Shown here: positions 43,611-54,750 of the stretch, piece by piece
Position numbering within the stretch: position 1 is the first letter of the stretch
Layout: every line of letters starts with the position of its first letter
From: Prorocentrum cordatum
Taxonomy: Eukaryota; Sar; Dinophyceae; Prorocentrales; Prorocentraceae
NCBI GenBank assembly: GCA_963575745.1
Contig: CAUYUJ010014330.1
Coordinates: 1 to 64,000 of the forward strand
Length of the DNA stretch: 64,000 nucleotides
Direction: 5' to 3'
Program-made: the position numbers and the translations under genes
The notes under the pieces: generated by a model
What the model saw: only the letters and a program-made list of their open reading frames with translations
Told to the model about the DNA's origin: nothing
The model's database searches: none

Positions 43611-43845
43611 CAGGGGTTCCTGCTTTTCGGGAAGAGGCAGACGGCCACCGCCACCGCAGCTCCCGGCGGCCGGCCAGCGCAGCCGCGCGCCGTACGCGCG
43701 CGGGCGGGGCCGCGCGCGCGCGGGTGGCCGCGCGCAGGCGCGCCGAAGGCCGCGAAGGCGGCGCCGCCGCGCAGCGAGCAGCCGGGCAGGGATGCGCGGC
43801 GCCAGCCGGCGGGCCGCAGGCCCCGCTGGGGGTTACGTTGCTCCC

Positions 43846-43983
43846 CTCCTCCTCCTCCTCCTCGTCCTCCTCCTCCTTTTCCTCCTCTTCCTCCTCCTCC
43901 TCCTCCTTTTCCTCCTCCTCGTCCTTTTCCTCCTCCTCCTCCTCCTTTTCCTCCTCCTCCCCCTCCTCCTCCTCCTCCTCGTC
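43846..43983. repeat. (TCC)n tract
   Basis: TCC/TTCC units. Confidence 0.9.
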
Positions 43984-44395
43984 CTTAAGCACCACATCCC
44001 AGAAATAATTTCAAACACCCCAAAATTGTCAAACCCGTATCTGCCCGACGCGCTGGCGAACAGGCGAACGCGTATCGCCTCCCAGGGCCCGACGCGCGAA
44101 AACCCGGCAATTTGGGTACTTGCTTGGTGTTCGAAATTCTCTCGGGCGGTCAAGACTAAAGTACGTCAGAACATCATGAGCTGGGGGGAGCGCAGGCACT
44201 GCCTTGCCCCAGACCCCTCCTGACTCTGCTGCTCAAGCCGTCCTGCTCCCCGCAGGTCTGGTCGCTGCGCGTTTTGCTTCCCCCACCGGGCGCTTTTTCG
44301 CCCGAGCTCGGGCTCCAGGGGCTCTCCCTCACGGCTGGCGCCAGTCGCCGCGATGCTGCACTCGTTCTCGCCGCGTCGGATCTCGGGGTCCTCTT

Positions 44396-44454
44396 GCTCT
44401 CCCTCCTCCTCCTCCTCCTCCTCCTCCTCCTCCTCCTCCTCCTCCTCCTCCTCG
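44396..44454. repeat. (CTC)n tract abutting LINE 3
   Basis: Pure CTC run ending two bases before the ATG of the LINE 3 ORF. A second tract (47607-47766) lies beyond the other end of the element. Confidence 0.95.
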
Positions 44455-46476
44455 ATGATCAGCCAAGTTCGAGAGCACGCGATGGAGGCGCCTATGAGGA
44501 CGTGGACCCTTGAGGACCTGGACTTTTCGCTGCGCAACTCTCCTGACCGTGGCAAAGGCACAGATACATTGGTCAGCTCGGACTTTCGACGACTACCTAG
44601 CGCTGGCCGTCAAGCACTTGTTGATCTATTCAATCAATGTGAAGCCTACGTCTCTTGGCCTTGGCAACTCCAAAGTACTATCATTATGCTACAACCCACG
44701 TCTGAAGGTGACCGTGCACTAGGACTTCTACCTCAAGTATGCAGAGCATGGGAGAAGCTGACACGACCAACAGTTGCACAGTGGGTAAGAGTCGCAGGTA
44801 GGCACTGGGACGCCGCACTTGCAGGAAGCAGCTTCCTCCGAGAGGCAGCCGCACGAATCCTAAGTGACGAGATCTCCCACGCCATGAACATCGTGAGTGC
44901 CAAGACACTCGCGGATATTCGCCGCTTCTACGACACACTTGACCCGCTACTAGTGATATATGCAGCTCGGCACCTTGGGTTCCCTCCACGGGTTTTGGCT
45001 TTGGAATTCCAGCTTCACGCGTTTGTCAGGTTTCGTCGACAGGCTGGATGCTACGGTGGACCTATCTACGTGGACAGGTCACTTGTCGCTGGATCCAGGC
45101 ATGCAAATAACCTGGCCAGGGCGACCATGTACCAACTTCCCCACCGCATGCACTACCAAGTGCCGTCCGTGCTGCCGCGCGCCTGGTTCGACGACGTGGA
45201 GCTCTACTCTACAGGCAGCACGGCCGCAGTCATGACGACCATCGTCAGCGCCACGGTCGAGCACAGCAAGTGCTTGGCCGAGCAGGGCTTGGAGATGGCA
45301 GACAAATCGGTTATCATCACTACCAACGAACAGATGGCGCGCGACGTCGCATCCGAGATCAGACGCCAGGGAGTCGTGGTCAAACCGGCTTCATCTGGAA
45401 GAGACCTTGGAATCGATCGTGTTGGCACTGTTGCGAGAACACGACCTACGCACACCAAGCGAGTGAATACAGTCACCATGAGGATGAGGAGGATCAAGAC
45501 CAAGCTTCGCAGGCTACATCGACGTCGTCGCCGAATCCTTGCTGTGCAGGGCCCGACCGCCTCGTTCTTGCACGGCGCCAAGATCTATGGTGAATCGCCG
45601 TCGGCCACCACGCAACTTCGCAGATCAGCAGCAAAGGCTATAGGCAAGCACTGGTCTGACAGATGTCTTCAAACCTACCTGGGCCTTGAGCAAGCAGACC
45701 CAGCAGTCAGCATCTTGAAGGGACAGCTCAACACATGGTTCGACACGTGGTGCCACAGACACGATCTTCACGATGGCGCTTGCCGTGCTTGGAGTACCAT
45801 ATATCATAATCTTGCAGATAAGACACCTCAGGACCGATGGAGACAAGGGCGTGGAATGATCGGCAGTCTCATACTGTCTCTATGGCAAGTCAATTGGGAC
45901 CCCTTATCGCCCGCTCTTTGGTGGGATCATGAAGGCAATGAATGGCAAATGGGAGATGGTGAACATTCTCACACAAAAGATCATACAGACGTTATCCACG
46001 CAGTTCTCCAGAGCCAGCAAGCTACATTCTGGGCAAAGGCCTCTCAGCATTGGCCTGGACAAGGCATGGAAAAGGGAATTGAGACTACAGATCTGCGGAA
46101 GCGCATTCATCAGCTACGACGCCGAGACAAACATCGAGAAGCTGGAGTCTTGCAAGCGGCAGCAAGCGCAGCCATGTGGACACCAGCAAGGCGACTCGCA
46201 TGTTTCGGAGAGGAGGCTGATGATAAATGCTCGTGTGGAGAAGTTGCAGACGATTACCATCGCACATGGGGAATTGCACACATCGGCAGGACCATAAGGA
46301 TTTCACCATATCAAACACACTTAAGGACCGATATGCTGAAGGAGCGAAGGTGTTGCCCTGCTTTTGGTTCCGTGGTCTATGCCCGAACGAGTGGGCGATT
46401 CCCCCATAGTGCACTACCGAGAACAATCCGACCAGCATCGGCGAGATTGAGAACGTCGAGACGATCCACACGATGA
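44455..46476 (+). pseudogene. LINE 3 ORF2 reverse transcriptase part
   Basis: From the ATG of MISQVREHAM. Residues 30-110 hold the RT finger region (WPWQLQSTIIMLQPTSEGDR). Motif A is FYDTLDPLL with Asp160. Motif C is RAWFDDVELYS with Asp246-Asp247, so both metal-binding positions are kept. MADKSVIITTN and RRQGVVVKPASSGRDLGI follow, then a basic region and a thumb. A zinc knuckle starts as CSCGEVADDYHRTWG at about 46225-46268. The frame is then lost: the expected continuation (DRYAEGAKVLPCFWFRG) is in another frame from about 46280. An endonuclease domain is absent upstream, so the 5' end is truncated at the CTC tract. Confidence 0.7.
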
Positions 46477-47519
46477 CAGGCCCCACAGTTATTTCAACGG
46501 ATGGAAGTGGAGGAAGCCAATCGAGCGACCGCAGATATCGAAGATGCGGACGGTCATGGGTATGCCTCCACAACCATGACGGATGGAAGATTCGAGCAGC
46601 CCAATGTGGACCTCTACATGGGCGGCGCCAGACAATCAATCGAGCGGAGTTGTGGGCAGTGCTGCAAGCGATCAGATCGATTAAGGGACCGCTCACAATT
46701 TATACTGATTCAGACGTTACAACCCAAGCCTGGCAAAATGAGCTCCACCTTCGAAATGGTCAGCGCAGAAAGAACGCCGACATTTGGGACCTATTATATG
46801 TCGCACTGTGTGAACGAGCTCCTGCTGAGTTGAACCCAGCTAAGGACATCGAGCTACTGCACATCACGAGCCACATGGACGCAGAGGAGGCGGTAAAGAA
46901 GCAGGTCAGTGCCGAGGCATGGTTGGGCAATTTGCTGGCCGACGAGCTAGCGTCCGACGCCGCCTCCGAGCACGACACCCCAGAGGCACAGATGCAGTGC
47001 TACAGCTGGGCGCATGCTATTCAGTGCCTGGTCTGGCGACGCACGCTCCGAGCACACCTCGACGCTTGCGAGTGCGACAGCCTGGCCACGATCCCAGAAA
47101 AGGAGAAAACAAGAAAGCAGCGTAAACAGGCCAGAACTGAGTTGAGCGCCGCCCTCGAGTCTAGCCCCCACCTCGTCGTTCGCTCGCGATGTAGATGGCA
47201 GTGTAGCAATTGTAATGAACAAATCAGTAGGAACGCTGGAGTAGCTGTAATCAAATACTGGCTTAAAGACTGTAGCAAGGCCTCCTCCAAACGGAAGAGG
47301 GGCACAGCCATCCACGTAGGTTCTAGAACTGTTCACTTCTCTCACACTATGCATTACACTGAGAAGTTTAGCCTCTGGTGGTGCACTAGATGTGGCCGTC
47401 GTACTAAAGCTACTGACGGGGGTAGTATAAAGGGCCTTTTCAATAAACGTCAAGAACCCACTAAGAATTGGAAATATGTAATTCCGTGTCTGAAGCAGGG
47501 CAAAGAACCGCCACACTAG
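46473..47519 (+). pseudogene. LINE 3 ORF2 RNase H part plus C-terminal zinc motifs
   Basis: RNase H with all four acidic residues: Asp10 (ISTDGSGG), Glu59 (INRAELWAV), Asp79 (IYTDSD) and Asp157 (NLLADELA), plus His134 (HITSH). The tail has paired Cys (WQCSNC and WWCTRCGRR). It is in frame with LPCFWFRGLCPNEWAIPP just upstream, which ends at a TAG (46407-46409), and out of frame with the RT. One frameshift near 46280 and this stop therefore separate RT and RNase H of what was a single ORF2. Confidence 0.7.
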
Positions 47520-47606
47520 GCCGCGGGAGCCCTCGGGGCCCATGTGGCGCCATCGCTCGCTCGTCGCGCGATCCTCGAATCCGTCGTCGCCGAATATTCC
47601 CGAATA

Positions 47607-47766
47607 CTCCTCCTCCTCCGCCTCCACCTCCGCCTCCTCCTTCTCCTCCTCCTCCTCCTCCTCCTCCTCCTCCTCCGCCTCCGCCTCCGCCTCCTCCCCC
47701 TCCTCCTCCTCCTCCTCCTCCTTCTCCTCCTCCTCCTCCTCCTCCTCCTCCTCCTCCTCCTCCTCC
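47607..47766. repeat. (TCC)n tract
   Basis: TCC with CGCC variants just after the end of LINE 3. Confidence 0.95.
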
Positions 47767-47959
47767 CCACTGGCCCGGGCGGGCCTGGAGTGGCTTAATA
47801 CCTTCCTGGGTTGGCCGGGGCGGCCCCGCTCACCGCAGGGCGCCCGGCGAGGGCGACACACCGCCTCCCCCTTTTGGGGGTAGGTTTTTGGCTATTCTCG
47901 CCCTCGGCCAGGATCACCGAGGGGGTTGCTAAGTGGATCGGGGAATGCAAGCCTAGACC

Positions 47960-48142
47960 CCCTCGGGCCATGAAAAAATTGACGACGCGAGGTTTTTCTC
48001 AGTTTTCGGCCTTTGGGGGCCCTTACCGGGCCTGGGGACCTAAAAGAAACGACTCGGGATGAGAAACCGGTCCCGGGTAAGAGGTCGAGACCTTTTGGGG
48101 GTCGACGTTATGAAAAAATAATGACGTCGGGGGTCTGGGAGT
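47960..48142 (+). repeat. Dispersed repeat E, copy 1
   Basis: GAGGTTTTTCTC...GGCCTTTGGGGG, ACTCGGGATGAGAAACCG and AATGACGTCGGGGG(T/C)CTGGG recur at 56278-56457 (+), 58105-58200 (reverse) and partly at 48425-48520 and 50916-51010. Confidence 0.65.
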
Positions 48143-48995
48143 GGATGCCAAGGTGGATTTGATCGGGGTTATTAGCGGATGCCAATGTGGGTTTTATCTG
48201 GCCCACCCTGGTTTACAAGTGGGCCACAAATGCCCCGAAAAACTCGGTGGGATTAGCGATCCGATCTAAGTGGGTTTCGCCCGCCCATTTGACGGACTTA
48301 TCTGACCTCCCGGAGCCATTCGGGGAAATTTGTAGCCCACTGATAAGCCAGGTTGGGCCAGACATAACCCACCTTGGCATCCACTTGTGAACCCCTTATC
48401 CACTTCGCAACCCCCACGGTCATCCCATCTGTGGGAGGTTTTTACAGGCCCTTGGCTGGCCGCGGGGCCGTCGAAAATCGACTCTGGACTGAGAAACGGC
48501 CTCGGGGAATGGGTCGAGAACATGCTCGTTCTTTGCTTCATTGTTTTGCCGATCGGCGCGGGCCCTCGCCCCCCCCCATATGGAGCAGATCTTGGTTGTT
48601 TTTGGCGCCAGCGCCTGTTCCGAGCAGGCGAAATCTCCCCCCTGATGGACGCCCCGCTGCAAACGTTCGCACCAAGCAGAGAGGTCTGGAGCCTGACCCG
48701 CCCCCCTTCCGCCCAATGTCGAAACGCCGAAAACGAAAACGCCCACAACTCTGGGGCTCGCCGCTGCGAAGACATCGCGGCGCTGAGGGTCTGGGAAACC
48801 ACGGCGCCGGGGGGCTGGAGCCCGCCCACGGCGGCCTGGGAAGTCGCGACGACGACTGGAAAGTCGCGACGCCGTGGGCCGGCGGTTCGGGGCTGCCCAG
48901 ACATGGTCGCGCCGTGGAAGAATCACGACGCCAGGTGTTTTTTGGGACGTGTTCTGCCCCAGGGGGCCGTCGCCGGGCCCCCGGGGTCGTGAAAA
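48143..48995. other. No gene recognised
   Basis: Mixed sequence. 48140-48380 repeats GGTGGGTTT(T)AT(C)TGG / GGATGCCAA-type phrases. Long frames on both strands at 48390-48990 overlap each other and show no motif. Confidence 0.45.
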
Positions 48996-49002
48996 TACAT
49001 AC

Positions 49003-49033
<31 letters not shown>

Positions 49034-49067
49034 TGTATGTATGTATGTATATGTATGTGTATATGTA

Positions 49068-49107
<40 letters not shown>

Positions 49108-49412
49108 CATCTACATTTACATATGCATATAATTATACATACACATATACATATACAACTGTGTATGCATGTACATATACACATACATACACATATACAA
49201 GTACACATACCTATACATAACCATATACATATACATATACATATGCATATACATTTACGTATACATATACAACTATACATATATGTGTGTATACCTATAC
49301 ATATGCACACACTCATGTATACATTTCTATATACATTTATGAATATATGTATATATACATGTATACATATAATGCATATATCTATGTATACATACATACA
49401 CATATACACGTA
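48996..49412. repeat. (TATG)n, (TA)n and (ACATAT)n array
   Basis: TATG run 48996-49050, TA run 49083-49104, then ACATATAC repeats to 49412. Confidence 0.95.
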
Positions 49413-49422
49413 GCACCCCGCA

Positions 49423-49803
49423 GTTGCGGATAAGAGTGAGGGGGCGGCGGGGACGTCGGCAGTCTGCGGCGCTTCGAAGAAGCCCGCCGCACGCGCAAAC
49501 TTTTTCAAGCTATACAACGAGCTTGCCGTAGGCGCCGATTTTTTGGTTAAAGCAATGTAGGGGGTCGCGGGTTGGGTCGCAGGTGGGTCGCGGGTGGGTC
49601 GACGGTGGGTCGCGGGTGGGTCGCGGGCCGGGTCGCGGGCCGGGTCGCGGGCCGGGTCGCGGGTGGGTCGCGGGTGGGTCGCGGGTGGGTCGCGTGCGGG
49701 TCGCGGGCCGGATCGCGGGTGGGTCGCGGGGTGGATCGCGGGTGGGTCGCGGGTGGGTCGCGAGGTGGGTCGCGGGTGGGTCGCGGGGTGGGTCGCGGGG
49801 GGG
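49423..49803. repeat. Dispersed element I, copy 2, with 11-bp minisatellite
   Basis: Same as 41836 with about 90% identity in the unique part. The GGTCGCGGGTG array spans about 49562-49803, around 21 units including GGTCGCGGGCC variants. Confidence 0.85.
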
Positions 49804-49899
49804 ACAACGACAACGAAAGCAACAACAAACAGAATCTTCACCACAGATCCTTACTTCAGCCACGCACCCAGGGACAATCAATGACCGTTCGGCCCCCTT

Positions 49900-49906
<7 letters not shown>
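49804..49906. repeat. Dispersed element J, copy 2
   Basis: ACAACGACAACGAAAGC, then CACAGATCCTTACTTCAGCC and CAATCAATGACCGTTCGGCC. At this locus J directly follows I; at the other locus they are 1.2 kb apart. Confidence 0.75.
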
Positions 49907-49938
<32 letters not shown>

Positions 49939-50089
49939 TGTGTTTATATATGTGTGTATGTATATATATATATATATATATATTCCTCTTCCTATATGTT
50001 ATAAGCCCGGGCGGGAGAAAAACCCATCTCGAAGCGGCCACCGGGCCTCACATGGCGTTTTGCCAAGCCTTCCCAGCACACCTAGGGCG

Positions 50090-50660
50090 ATCAGGGGGGT
50101 CATCGGAGACGTCCCAGAGACCCCCAAGACAGCACAAGAGCGTTCCAAGAGTGACCGACGTGACCTCAAGATGGCCCAAGAGGCCTCCAGGACGGCCCCA
50201 AAGAGGCCTCCAAGAGCACTCCCAAGAGGGCCCCCCGAGTCAAAAATCATTGATTTTCTGTTTGGTTTTTGGTGAATTTTAGGATTCTCCTCTTTTCGGC
50301 TTCCCGACGCTCCAAGACGGCGGTCTTCTGGGCGTCCGAAGCCGCCTGGGAGGCTCCAAAATCGCCCCACAACAATCCGAAAGGGCTTCCAGGCAGTCCA
50401 AGAGAGCCCCAAAACGGCACAACACGGGTCCAAGATGGCCCTCAGAGAGCCCCATGGCGGCCCAAGATGGCCCAAAGACACCCTCAGAAGAATTCCAAAT
50501 CGTGATTCGGTCGTTCAGGGAGACCGCTGTTGGAGGCAGGGTGGCCCGAGGAAGCCCCCAGGAGGTCCCCAGAAGGCCTTAAGAAAGCCTGAAACAACTG
50601 TTGTGAGGCCCCTAGAGTCTCTCCAAGGAGGAGCCTCCGCAAAAAAGAGCTGAGGAGGAT
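50090..50660 (-). repeat. CAAGA short-period repeat block 5
   Basis: CCAAGA(G/C)GGCCC-type repeats with the core TTTTCGGCTTCCCGACGC at 50294, as in block 3. The right end fades near 50660. Confidence 0.7.
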
Positions 50661-51194
50661 GGGGAGAATGCGCAGGGCATGGTGAAAATAAGGAAAAGAT
50701 GCATGGAGGAAGGATAACGAATACCATTATTATAGCGGCGATGCCAGAAAAGGCAACCAGGAGTTATCGCTAAATTGTCGGCTTGACCTTCCTGCTATTC
50801 CGCATGCATGCCAAACTTCAAGGACCAAGGTGCATGGCGCGAAGGGCCACTGCAGTCTTGTATATATGTGTGTGTGTGTGTGTGTGCATTGTTGTTCACT
50901 TCCCCGTGGCCGTTTTTTTCACACCGAGTCGGCCCGGTGGGAAAAAATCGGTCCCGGGGAATGGGTCGATACCTGTGCGTCGACGTCAGGACAAAGTCCT
51001 GGCGTCGGGGGGCGGGATTAGGACGGGGACGACTCTTCTTCAGACAGTTCCGAACACGCTCTCAGAGCGTTCTCGAGAGCTCCGAAACGGCCGCGGTGCC
51101 CGACACATCCTCCTGACCCGCCAGACGTCAGAGAGCCCCAGCTCGGATTTGGTCCCGGCCCTGGTGTCTCATCTTAGGTCGGGCGCTCAAGAGA

Positions 51195-51389
51195 CTACGG
51201 TAGGTTTGCGTCGTGTCGACCAGCGGCGACCCCAGCGCGGACGTTCAAGGTTGAACGCCGCCAGCGACCCAGAATCGATCGATGTTGAACGATCGGACGT
51301 TGCGGCAGCGGCCGATCGTTCAAGGTTGAACGATCCCTGCGGTGTCAAAAACCAACGCTGGGGTCGGCACGACACGAACCTGCCGTAAG
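51195..51389. mobile_element. TIR element K
   Basis: CTACGGTAGGTTTGCGTCGT... on the left pairs with ACGACACGAACCTGCCGTAAG on the right over about 38 bp. The inside has TTGAACGATCGGACG and CGATCGTTCAAGGTTGAACG palindromes. Confidence 0.75.
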
Positions 51390-51566
51390 GTTGGACCCCT
51401 CGTCAGACTATTTGTTGCAACGTCGCCAGAGGCCTGCAGGAGGGAGGACGCGATGACGAGGAGGAGAGGAGGGGAAGAGGGCGGAGGAGGAGGGTGGAGA
51501 AATATTGCCTTCGACTCTTCCTTCTCCCCGCCTCTCTTGTTTTATCCTCTTCCCCCACCTCCTAGA

Positions 51567-51730
51567 TTAAGTCGGGCACGTCCCTCTACAGGAGGAACAT
51601 TCAAACATAGTTTCAACAAATAATGTGGGCACGATGTTTCGACAATGTTTGATAATGTTTTGATACTTTTTGACCATTTTTCAGTTCTCCTCGAAAGCCC
51701 GCCTGTAGGAGGGCATGCCCGAACTGATCC
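51567..51730. mobile_element. MITE family D, copy 3
   Basis: TTAAGTCGGGCACGTCCCTC...TACAGGAGGA and its complement GCCTGTAGGAGGGCATGCCC. AT-richer inside. Confidence 0.8.
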
Positions 51731-51873
51731 CAAGGGGGAGAACCCCCGTGCTCGCGACGCAGCAGTGCACAGTGCTGGCGAGCTGGCTCCGGGAGCCTCC
51801 CCGCCCACCCTCTCCCTCCGTGCCAGCACCAATTCTGCCTGGGGCCACCTCCACGGGCATCGGGCGCCTCGAT

Positions 51874-52037
51874 TTAAGCCGGGCCTGTCCCTCTACAGGG
51901 AGAACATTCAAAGATAGTCAAGAAAACAGTCTGGGGACGATTTTAGGACTCTTTCTGAGCAGCTCTTGGGGCATATTTTGGGTATTTTTAAAATTTCTCG
52001 TCCAAAATCGGCCTGTTGGGGGGCATGCCCGACCTAA
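51874..52037. mobile_element. MITE family D, copy 4
   Basis: TTTAAGCCGGGCCTGTCCC...TACAGGGAG and GGCCTGTTGGGGGGCATGCCCGACCTAAG. The inside has AACAGTCTGGGGACGATTT, shared with copies 2 and 6. Confidence 0.8.
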
Positions 52038-52259
52038 GACTTCTCCTCGGCCACCTCCTCGGCACCGGTCTTCGTGCCGAGCCGTTCTCTGACGGCACCC
52101 AGGCCAGGGTCAGGGCCCCGCGAGGCCAAGAACGCATGTCCGCCTCGTCTTTTTAGCCGCGCCGGGCGTCTGGGTCGGACGGTCGTCCTGTCCCTGTCCC
52201 TGTGGTTGGCATCTCCTGCTCTCGATGCCGATCTTCTGGACCTTCTGTTTCCGGGGTCA

Positions 52260-52468
52260 CGTCCCTGAGATCGTAGAAGATAACAAAGCCCCCAATCCTG
52301 CTAGCACGACGAAGGCGTAGCCTCGCTGCGGTCCCCTTCTCCGCATTCGGGACAACGCTTCTGGGCGCTCTGGTTCGATGCAGCTGCAGGACAGACCCCC
52401 TGCCCCTGCTGTTCCTGGCCCTCCCAACTTAGGTCGCCTCCCAGAGGGTTAGGCGCCCTCTGAATGCC
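52260..52468. repeat. Dispersed segment S, copy 2
   Basis: Pairs with 34560-34815. The minus strand reads CIEPERPEALSRMRRRGPQ and then GYAFVVLAGLGALLSS, a hydrophobic stretch like a membrane segment, so a minus-strand exon is possible. Confidence 0.5.
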
Positions 52469-52549
52469 TAATCACAAGATTGTCCTTGAGGGATGAGGAT
52501 AGGTTCGAGGCTGCTCAGTAGCCTCTGTCGGGCGCGCCCGATCGGCGCC

Positions 52550-52711
52550 ATGCGCGGCTGCTGCCGCGCGGCCGCGGCGGGCGCGGCGCTCCTCGCTGCC
52601 GCGGCCGCGCTGCTGGCGTGCGGGCGCTCCGCGGAGGCGCCGGCCTGGGCCGGCGGCATCCGGCTGGCGGCGGGCGCGCGGGCGGGCGGCGGGGGCCTCG
52701 AGGCCTGCCAG
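52550..52711 (+). CDS. Candidate first exon encoding a signal peptide
   Basis: ATG of MRGCCRAAAAGAALLAAAAA, continuing LLACGRSAEAPAW: a basic start, a 16-residue hydrophobic core and a small-residue cleavage region, a good secretory signal or signal anchor. 54 codons, nearly all G/C at third positions, end at GAGGCCTGCCAG, where a CAG donor is plausible. The sequence then enters a GGAGGAGAAGG and TCC tract. It could be the 5' exon of the host gene suggested by exons at 55676-57330. The link is inference. Confidence 0.35.
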
Positions 52712-52734
52712 AGGAGGAGAAGGGACCCGCATGT

Positions 52735-53012
52735 CTGCTACCTCCTCCCTCCTCCTCCCTCCTCCTCCTCCTCCTCCTCCTCCTCCTCCTCCTCCTCCTC
52801 CTCCTCCTCCTCCTCCTCCTCTCCTCCTCCTCCTCCTCCTCCTCCTCCTCCTCCTCCTCCTCCCTCCTCCCCCCTCCCTCCTCCTCCTCCTCCGCCCTCC
52901 TCCTCCTCCTCCTTCCCCCCTCCTCCTCCTCCTCCCCTCCTCCTCCTCCTCCTCTCCTCCTCCTCCTCCTCCTCCTCCTCCTCCTCCTCCTCCTCCTCCT
53001 CCTCCTCCTCCG
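52735..53012. repeat. (TCC)n tract
   Basis: About 280 bp of TCC with CTCCC variants, likely intronic if the flanking exon calls hold. Confidence 0.95.
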
Positions 53013-53016
53013 TGTG

Positions 53017-53172
53017 GGCCTCCCGGGAGGCCCTCGTGGCCTCCGCCGGAGTCGCCTCGAGATGCTGGTCCGAACGCGCCCTGGGAGAGGTCTGGGGAGC
53101 AGCGGTGTCGATGCCTTCGGATTTCCCAACCTTCGCCGCGCAGGCGGCGGCGCGCCCTGCGCCCGACCTCGG
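53017..53172 (+). CDS. Candidate exon, unknown protein
   Basis: The + frame EALVASAGVASRCWSERALG and FPTFAAQAAARPAPDLG is open with GC-rich third positions. The phrase CGCGCAGGCGGC...CGCCCTGCGCCCGAC recurs at 54526-54556, so a short exon-like segment is duplicated. Family B copy 2 starts right after it. Weak. Confidence 0.2.
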
Positions 53173-53364
53173 TACAGTGAGCGGCTTGAAGAAGGAACAC
53201 TTACTTTCAAAAAGGGGCTCGGTCGTTCCTTAGGCTTGCATGCGTTATTTGTCGTTCCCTATGCGTTATTTTTTGGTTGTTCATCGTTCCCCTCTGGGTT
53301 ACTCCTTGGAAGAAGGGGGCTTCGTTCCTTAGTTATCGTTCCTTGGGTCAGGCCGATGACTGTA
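53173..53364. mobile_element. MITE family B, copy 2
   Basis: TA|CAGTGAGCGGCTTGAAGAAGG to GGCCGATGACTG|TA, perfect TA duplication. The inside has GGGGCTCGGTCGTTCC and GAAGAAGGGGGCTTCGTTCC. Confidence 0.75.
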
Positions 53365-53535
53365 CGATCGAGGCCCCGAGGTCCCAGCTCCCCAGTGCTT
53401 TCACCGCGGGCGTCTCCGCCCGGCCTCGGGCCCCGAGGGACCCCTGGCAGACCCATGCGGCACCCTGAAGACGAGGCAGGAAGGCAGAGCGCGCGGCTCC
53501 AGTGGTGATCCAGGCTTCCGAGCAAATCAGCGAGC

Positions 53536-53705
53536 ACTCGTGCCACACTCGTCCGTCAACGCCTCCCCTTCCCCCCAGTGTTCGAAGTTGGCGGTGGGTC
53601 TGATGAGATGCGCTTCGACCGCAGTCTCCCCCGCGCTTGCCATCATCGAGTTTGGGGGGAGGGGGGGTGTCCAGTAATTGTTTCCCTCTACCGTCTCGCG
53701 TGTGG
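53536..53705 (-). repeat. Dispersed element F, copy 2
   Basis: Reverse complement of 17886-18055 along its whole length. Confidence 0.75.
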
Positions 53706-54344
53706 TGCCGCTATCTTCTGGAGACGTCGGATCTCAGGGACGGGGCACGAGAAGACTGGGCAGCACGGTAGTCGGGGGCGGAAAAGAGGGGGGTGATGAC
53801 TAGGGGGGGGGATATCATTGCGTGGACCATGATACCTCCCCAGGTTTCATGGCGCCGCTTCTTGTTTCATTACGTCCCTGGCCCCCCCGCTGGGCCGCGC
53901 ACATGCCGCCGGTCATGATTTTCACCCCCCCCTCTTGGACACCCCCCTCTTGGCCGCTCCCGAGGTAGGGGGCTCGCGGCTCGGCCGGCTCGGCTGTGTC
54001 GCAGTCGGTGCTGTTCGGGTCGGTTCGGTCCGGTCGGTCCCTGTGGCGCGGCCGCGTCGCTGCGCCCCGCGAGGCTGCCGGCGGCTGCCGGCGGCCTGTC
54101 GATTTCGGTGCCGGCGGCCTGTCGATTTCGGCCGGTCTCGCTGTTGCTGCCAGGTCGGTCGGCCTTCGGTTTCGCTGTCGCCGTGCACGGCCTTGGTCCC
54201 TGTCCACCTCGGAAACAGGGCTCGCTGTGGGTGCCGCCGCGGACGCCGCCCAGCCGAGACAGACGGCCCCCTGCACAGCAGCGGCCGCCGTCGGACAGTT
54301 GGTGCTGCGCAGCGTGGCCATGCACCTTTCGGGCGTGCCCAGCC

Positions 54345-54533
54345 GCGCAGGCTTCAGTCGGGCCTGTCCCTCTACAGGGGGATTGTCAAAAAAATGCCCC
54401 AACAAATAGTCTGGGGATTCAATTTCTGGAACATGCTTTCTGCCCATTGGGAGACGCATTTTTTTAAAAAAATTTTCGTCCCAAATCCGCCGGTAGGGGA
54501 AACTGGGGGGACACGCCCTACCCAAGCGCAGGC
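54345..54533 (+). mobile_element. Introner-like MITE family D, copy 5, with 8-bp target duplication
   Basis: The element (54353-54525) is TTCAGTCGGGCCTGTCCC...TACAGGGGG to CCGGTAGGGG...CGCCCTACCCAA. Both flanks are GCGCAGGC (54345-54352 and 54526-54533). A GC-AG intron from 54351 to 54531 would remove the element and rejoin GCGCAG|GCGG without residue. Left exon sequence (54231-54350) reads TGLAVGAAADAAQPRQTAPC in one frame; right (54532-54690) reads AAIGRLIEAYVGQHAGARPN in another. The exact reading frame across the junction is unsettled. Confidence 0.75.
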
Positions 54534-54750
54534 GGCTGCTCGCCCTGCGCCCGACGGCGGCGCGGGCGCTGCGCGGGGCAGCGAGGCCGCCGCGGCCGCC
54601 ATCGGCCGGCTGATCGAGGCGTACGTCGGCCAGCACGCTGGCGCGCGCCCCAACCTGTCGAGCGGCGCCGTCGTGGGGACCTTCTCGGGTGCCCCCATCG
54701 GAAAAACGCTGCGGCGACCGCACCCACGTGGCGAGTCAGTGGGGCTCTGG

